Shown piece by piece: positions 59,818 through 64,000 of a DNA stretch of 64,000 nt. The translations under genes were made by a program, and so were the position numbers. Positions within the stretch are counted from its first letter, which is position 1. The number at the start of each line of letters is the position of its first letter. The notes beneath the pieces are model-generated. The model was not told where the DNA came from, ran no database searches, and worked only from the letters and a program-made list of their open reading frames with translations. The stretch is from NCBI RefSeq assembly GCF_027244095.1, contig NC_069670.1:16511320-16575319 (forward strand), in the 5' to 3' direction. The DNA comes from Hemicordylus capensis. Taxonomy: Eukaryota; Chordata; Lepidosauria; Squamata; Cordylidae.

Positions 59818-60015
59818 ATTGGGCGCATGCGCCTAGGCAGCGGCGCGCCCAGCTCCTCTCCCCACTCTTCCGGCTTTATTGCCGTTGGCTCTTCCCGCTC
59901 AATTGCCATGAGAATTATCACCGCCAATGAGCGCCTTCCGCTGTCCCTTGCATCTCCGCCTTCTCCGTCTGATCGACGGGACTCTTCGCCAATCACTGGG
60001 CAAGATTTGCACCTC
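59818..60015 (-). promoter_or_regulatory. ZDHHC24 CpG-rich promoter
   Basis: GC- and CpG-rich sequence directly upstream of the ZDHHC24 start, without TATA. The NRF1 palindrome GCGCATGCGC lies at 59823-59832, ETS-type CCGGAAG near 59866, and CCAAT motifs near 59926 and 59990. The start codon sits inside a YY1-like AATATGGC. Confidence 0.65.
59823..59832. promoter_or_regulatory. NRF1 site at ZDHHC24 start
   Basis: GCGCATGCGC is the exact NRF1 core palindrome, six bases upstream of the ZDHHC24 start codon. NRF1 sites are common at TATA-less CpG promoters. Confidence 0.6.
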
Positions 60016-60977
60016 GCCTGACCCTGCATTGTTTTTCATTCAGAGGTGGGCGATTTGGACATTGCAAATGTTTCTAAGGATATTGACAGCTGTAAAGTGA
60101 CCAAAACATACAAATATTTAATTGGTTCACCCTTCATTACACTCAGTACACCAAATTTAACACAAAACAGCAACACTGTCCAGATGCCAAAACAAATCCA
60201 CCCAGGAACAAATACATTTAGGAATGCAAAACCTTGGCTTTGTTTTCATTCTCTTTATTACAGTAAAAATGCTGAGGTAAAGCTTGCCCAGGAAAAATAA
60301 AACAGTTCTTCCTCTCTGTGTAGAATACATAAATAACACAAGATGCAAAAAAACCAAAAACAAAATTATCTTCCTAGAAAGATAAATAATATAATTGTTC
60401 CTGTCTATAAAATATAAACAAGCTATTATTTATTTATTTATTCATTTATATTTATATTTATATTCCGCCTTTTGGTGTTTTGCCACTCCCAGGGCAGCTT
60501 ATATAATAAAAGCAATCAAATAAATGCAGCCAAAGTGGAACGTATCAAAACACCCGTTAAAACAGCAGAGCGACACCACGTAACGGCAGCCGTTTAAACT
60601 ATATTTTTAAAGCCCTGTGGGAAATAGTGTAGGTTTACTGTCCAGCCAGCCAAACTGTGCTACCAAGAGCCCAGAGCATGTGCAGAGTTCCCCTCTCTCG
60701 AGGGTCAGGCTATTTGCTTCAAGGGCAAGTGGACTGTGGCCGTCCTGGACAAAGACAGCCAGGGCAGAATTCAGAATTTTCTGAACTTTCTTTCAGGGGA
60801 GAATTCAGAATTTTCTGTGAAATTCCTGAATTGTCCAGGCCAGTGTTTAGGGGTTGGTAATTCTGTTTTTAAACCAGAAACAAACAGATAAATAAAACAA
60901 TCCAACAAAAAACACTTTTAAGATACTGTATAAAGGCAAATAGAAGTAGTTTAGGTGATGGGCATGTCTTGCTTTTC
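60016..60977. other. AT-rich intergenic DNA between ZDHHC24 and ACTN3
   Basis: A LINE-like tail (TATATTCCGCCTTTTGGTGT) near 60455-60500. Nothing else recognised. Confidence 0.45.
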
Positions 60978-61098
60978 TGGCTGAGAGAAACTCCTGCCTG
61001 CAACCTTGGAGAAGCGGTTGCCAGTCTGTGAAGAAAATACTGAGCTAGATAGACCAAGGGTCTGACTCAGTATATGGCAGCTTCCTATGTTCCTATGC
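60978..61098 (+). repeat. Composite SINE, body only
   Basis: CTGAGAGAAACTCCTGCCTG to CAGCTTCCTATGTTCCTATG. Confidence 0.85.
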
Positions 61099-61350
61099 TA
61101 TCCACATGTGTTGTGTATAGAAATAGATTCTCCACAGTTTCTCCTAGCAAAAGGGTAGTGTTCCATTGAAGTGAGGCCAGATTTTTCTGGGTTTGTTTTT
61201 CCCCCAAAGACGTATTAAAACGTTTCAGGGTGGCGTGGGCTAGAAACCCTCCAAAATTCACTCATGATTGTTTGAAAGCATTGGTTTGCTGTTAAAAAGG
61301 GAAAACCATGAAAAGCTGTGGTTTATCTGGGGATTAAGGTGGTTTAACTA

Positions 61351-61660
61351 GGGAGAAAAGCTGGTCTTGGGGTAGCAAGCATGACTTGTCCCCTTAGCTA
61401 AGCAGGGTCCACCCTGGTTGCATATGAATGGGAGACTAGAAGTGTGAGCACTGGAAGATATTCCCCTCGGGGGATGGAGCCGCTCTGGGAAGAGCATCTA
61501 GGTTCCCAGTTCCCTCCCTGGCAGCATCTCCAAGACGGGGCTGAGAGAGACTCCTGCCTGCAACCTCGGAGAAGCCGCTGCCAGTCTGTGAAGACAATAC
61601 TGAGCAAGATGGACTTATGGTCTGACTCAGCATATGGCAGCTTCCTATGTTCCTATCCTA
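61351..61660 (+). repeat. 5S-headed composite SINE, forward, full
   Basis: GCTGGTCTTGGGGTAGCAAG, TTAGCTAAGCAGGGTCCACC, TATGAATGGGAGACTAGAAG to CAGCTTCCTATGTTCCTA. Confidence 0.94.
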
Positions 61661-62640
61661 TTAGCATACTGATGCTTTCTTGGGCCAAGTCCGGATTTTC
61701 GGACACAAGTCAGTTGCCTTTAAGACACCTGAACCTGAGGTGGTTTCTGGGCCTCTTGTCTCTTTCCCAAGCCCTTCCCCACTGATCCTAAGAATAGCCC
61801 CAGTGTAACAGGAGTAGCCTGCAAATGCACCAAGACTCCCATTTGCAGGGTGTATTGTGCAAATATTGGCAAAGTCGTACACAGAGACAACACATCTTCT
61901 GAATCAGAAGAAAATTGTATTTTGCAGGCCTCAAGCCAGGTCTCCCCCTGGCTCCATTGGTAGACATAGAATGACTTTCCATTCATGCATCTGTATCTGA
62001 ACGTAACCATTTGCAAATTAATGTATTCCACTTCCAGGAGAGTAGCAGTATTAGTCCACAGCAGTACAAACCACAAAGAGTCTTTAAAGGACAAAGACAT
62101 TTCTTGAAACAGAAGCTTTCGTGAACAGTTTCCTTCTGGCAGACGTAGAAACTCGACCAGGATAGCGGCAGATTTCTTCCAGTTTTTTTCAGCGGCAGAT
62201 TTCATTCCAGTTTTTTGCAGCGGCTGTAATACATCCAGTGCCAACATGGTAAGAAGGATTATCCCCTTCAGCCAGGAGAGGGATATTGACTTTTCAGTGC
62301 AACTTTTCAAATTTCACACATTTTGAGCTAAGAAAATAATGTTTACAAGACTTTTTGATACCTAGGCTCAGCTTCAGAACACATACACCAGCAATAACTG
62401 ACTTACCAAGGAGATCTGCAAGACAAATTATTCTGAGCATGTGTAGAGTGCCTTTCCTCCACTTCTGGGAAACCAACAGAAACAAGACCATCCACTCCAT
62501 CTGGAATTAAATAAACTGCCTCCAGGGCAAAGTGTGGATCAAACTTCAAAACTGGATCAGACTCCAAGAGAAGCTGAATCCAATGCCACCAGTTTGAGGA
62601 ATCAAGCACCTGCATGTGATTTTAAAATTTAAATATCCAT
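61661..62640 (-). other. Intergenic region with minus-strand open frames, family unknown
   Basis: Frames at 61720-62310 (196 codons) and 62403-62615 (70 codons) look protein-like but match no family I know. The stretch AGAAGCTTTCGTGAACAG near 62120 resembles a reptile retroelement tail. Most likely an old repeat rather than a host gene. Confidence 0.35.
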
Positions 62641-63240
62641 CCTGTTCCATCCTGAATGTTTGGAACATGTAACAACATTACAGGACGCTGAACAGGGGAT
62701 TAATGCATCAACTACATACTGCAGTTCTAGCCAACATTGCAGACCAACATTGCAAAAATACAGGTTTGTCTCAAACTGTGGATCTGGGAAAGCTTACTTT
62801 GTTTGGAAGCCCCATGTACGTTTGGGAAACCGAGGCACAGCCCAAGGTCACAGGAGAACGTCCAGAAAAGAATGCAGCAATTCCATGGCCTTGCTTAGTT
62901 CTTTCCCAACATGGAGCCTACATAACTCCTCTCTTTATTAGCCACACATTTATTCTTGAAACTGACCGCATCCAAGGAACCTTTCCTTCTACCTCAGTGG
63001 GGGGTTGATTTCAGTGATCTAAAAGGTTCCCCCCGCCCGCCCGCCCACACCGCACTTCTGATGCATTTAGTCCAAATAGAAACTGCCTCGACACTACATG
63101 AATACCATGTTCCCAACATGCATTCTTTCTTCACGGGCCAGCATGGATTACGTGGGACACATCCCCACCACCACAAAGTGGCAATTTCCCCTTTAAGAAC
63201 CTGTGGGGTCTACTTTAAAGGGGGATCCTTGGCTTGCCAG

Positions 63241-63399
63241 CAGCTGTCTTCAAACCCCCCCCCCCAAATCTGGTTGGTAGGGACATTTGTGCCGTCTCCT
63301 CCCCTTGGCCTTTTTAAGATGGAACCTGATCCCTCTTCCCAGGGCTGATAATACTTATTGAGGACTGGTCACGTGGGCTGGGCTTGACAGGTGCAGCTG
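63241..63399 (+). promoter_or_regulatory. E-box cluster upstream of ACTN3
   Basis: CAGCTG at 63241, CACGTG at 63370 and adjoining CAGGTGCAGCTG at 63388-63399, within 340 bases of the ACTN3 start. Paired CANNTG E-boxes are typical of MyoD-family targets and would fit a fast-muscle gene. No clear TATA box, MEF2 or CArG site was found. Confidence 0.4.
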
Positions 63400-63443
63400 C
63401 AAAGCAGGCAGGCAGACCGCCTGGAAGGACCAGGGGATCTTGA

Positions 63444-63914
<471 letters not shown>

Positions 63915-64000
63915 TAAACCATCATGTGGATATCAGCTGCTGCTGCTGCTAGGGCCTTTAGGGAGAGGTCTCTCGAGGGAGGCAGAGGAGTCTCCACGGA

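Overview
The window is vertebrate nuclear DNA, almost certainly from a squamate reptile (lizard or snake). Genes have many short coding exons with GT-AG introns. The repeats include BovB (RTE-clade) LINEs, a tRNA-headed SINE with a BovB-type tail (the Sauria SINE layout), 5S-rRNA-headed SINEs, and dense small palindromic DNA transposons. I see no ERV or other LTR element. Five protein-coding genes can be read; the first and last run off the window.

Layout, left to right. (1) 1-17803, minus strand: SF3B2, the SAP145 subunit of the U2 snRNP SF3b complex. Twenty-one coding exons are placed and the last is cut by the left edge. A CpG-rich TATA-less promoter lies at about 17804-18000. (2) 18767-35290, minus strand: CATSPER1, the pore subunit of the sperm flagellar calcium channel. 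Twelve coding exons give about 485 residues, including a 36-base terminal exon. The N-terminus is short and lacks the histidine-rich block of mammals. (3) 40078-51709, minus strand: a FAM161-family gene. Family motifs run from the N-terminal SHR motif to the RPYLFERV and NARQAVE motifs. One exon near the 5' end is unresolved. From memory the known paralogues FAM161A and FAM161B lie at other loci in human, so this may be a third vertebrate paralogue. Two RFX X-box-like motifs sit just upstream of its start codon. (4) 56850-59817, minus strand: ZDHHC24, a DHHC palmitoyltransferase, three exons, with NRF1/ETS/CCAAT motifs at its promoter. (5) 63576 onwards, plus strand: the first coding exon of ACTN3 (muscle alpha-actinin), head-to-head with ZDHHC24 as in mammals.

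The neighbours are those of human 11q13, but rearranged. CATSPER1 directly follows SF3B2. The FAM161-like gene sits between CATSPER1 and ZDHHC24, where mammals have BBS1 beside ZDHHC24. Two adjacent genes (CATSPER1, FAM161-like) therefore have cilium or flagellum links, next to a splicing gene, a lipid-modifying enzyme and a muscle gene.

Most other sequence is transposable elements. The commonest is a composite SINE with a 5S rRNA-like head, a tRNA-Ala-like middle and a shared body (about 27 copies or fragments). Others are: a SINE ending in a CR1/L2-like tail; MIR-like tRNA SINEs; two BovB fragments; CR1/L2 and REL-endonuclease-type LINE fragments; hAT elements with 8-base target duplications, several nested; a pogo/Tigger element resembling the human MER2 family; and more than 20 palindromic MITEs carrying ACTACAACTCCCA on their arms. 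No tRNA, rRNA, CRISPR or bacterial features are present; tRNA- and 5S-like stretches are SINE heads. Repeat boundaries are by eye and may be off by 5-20 bases. Exon boundaries were placed by splice sites plus reading phase.
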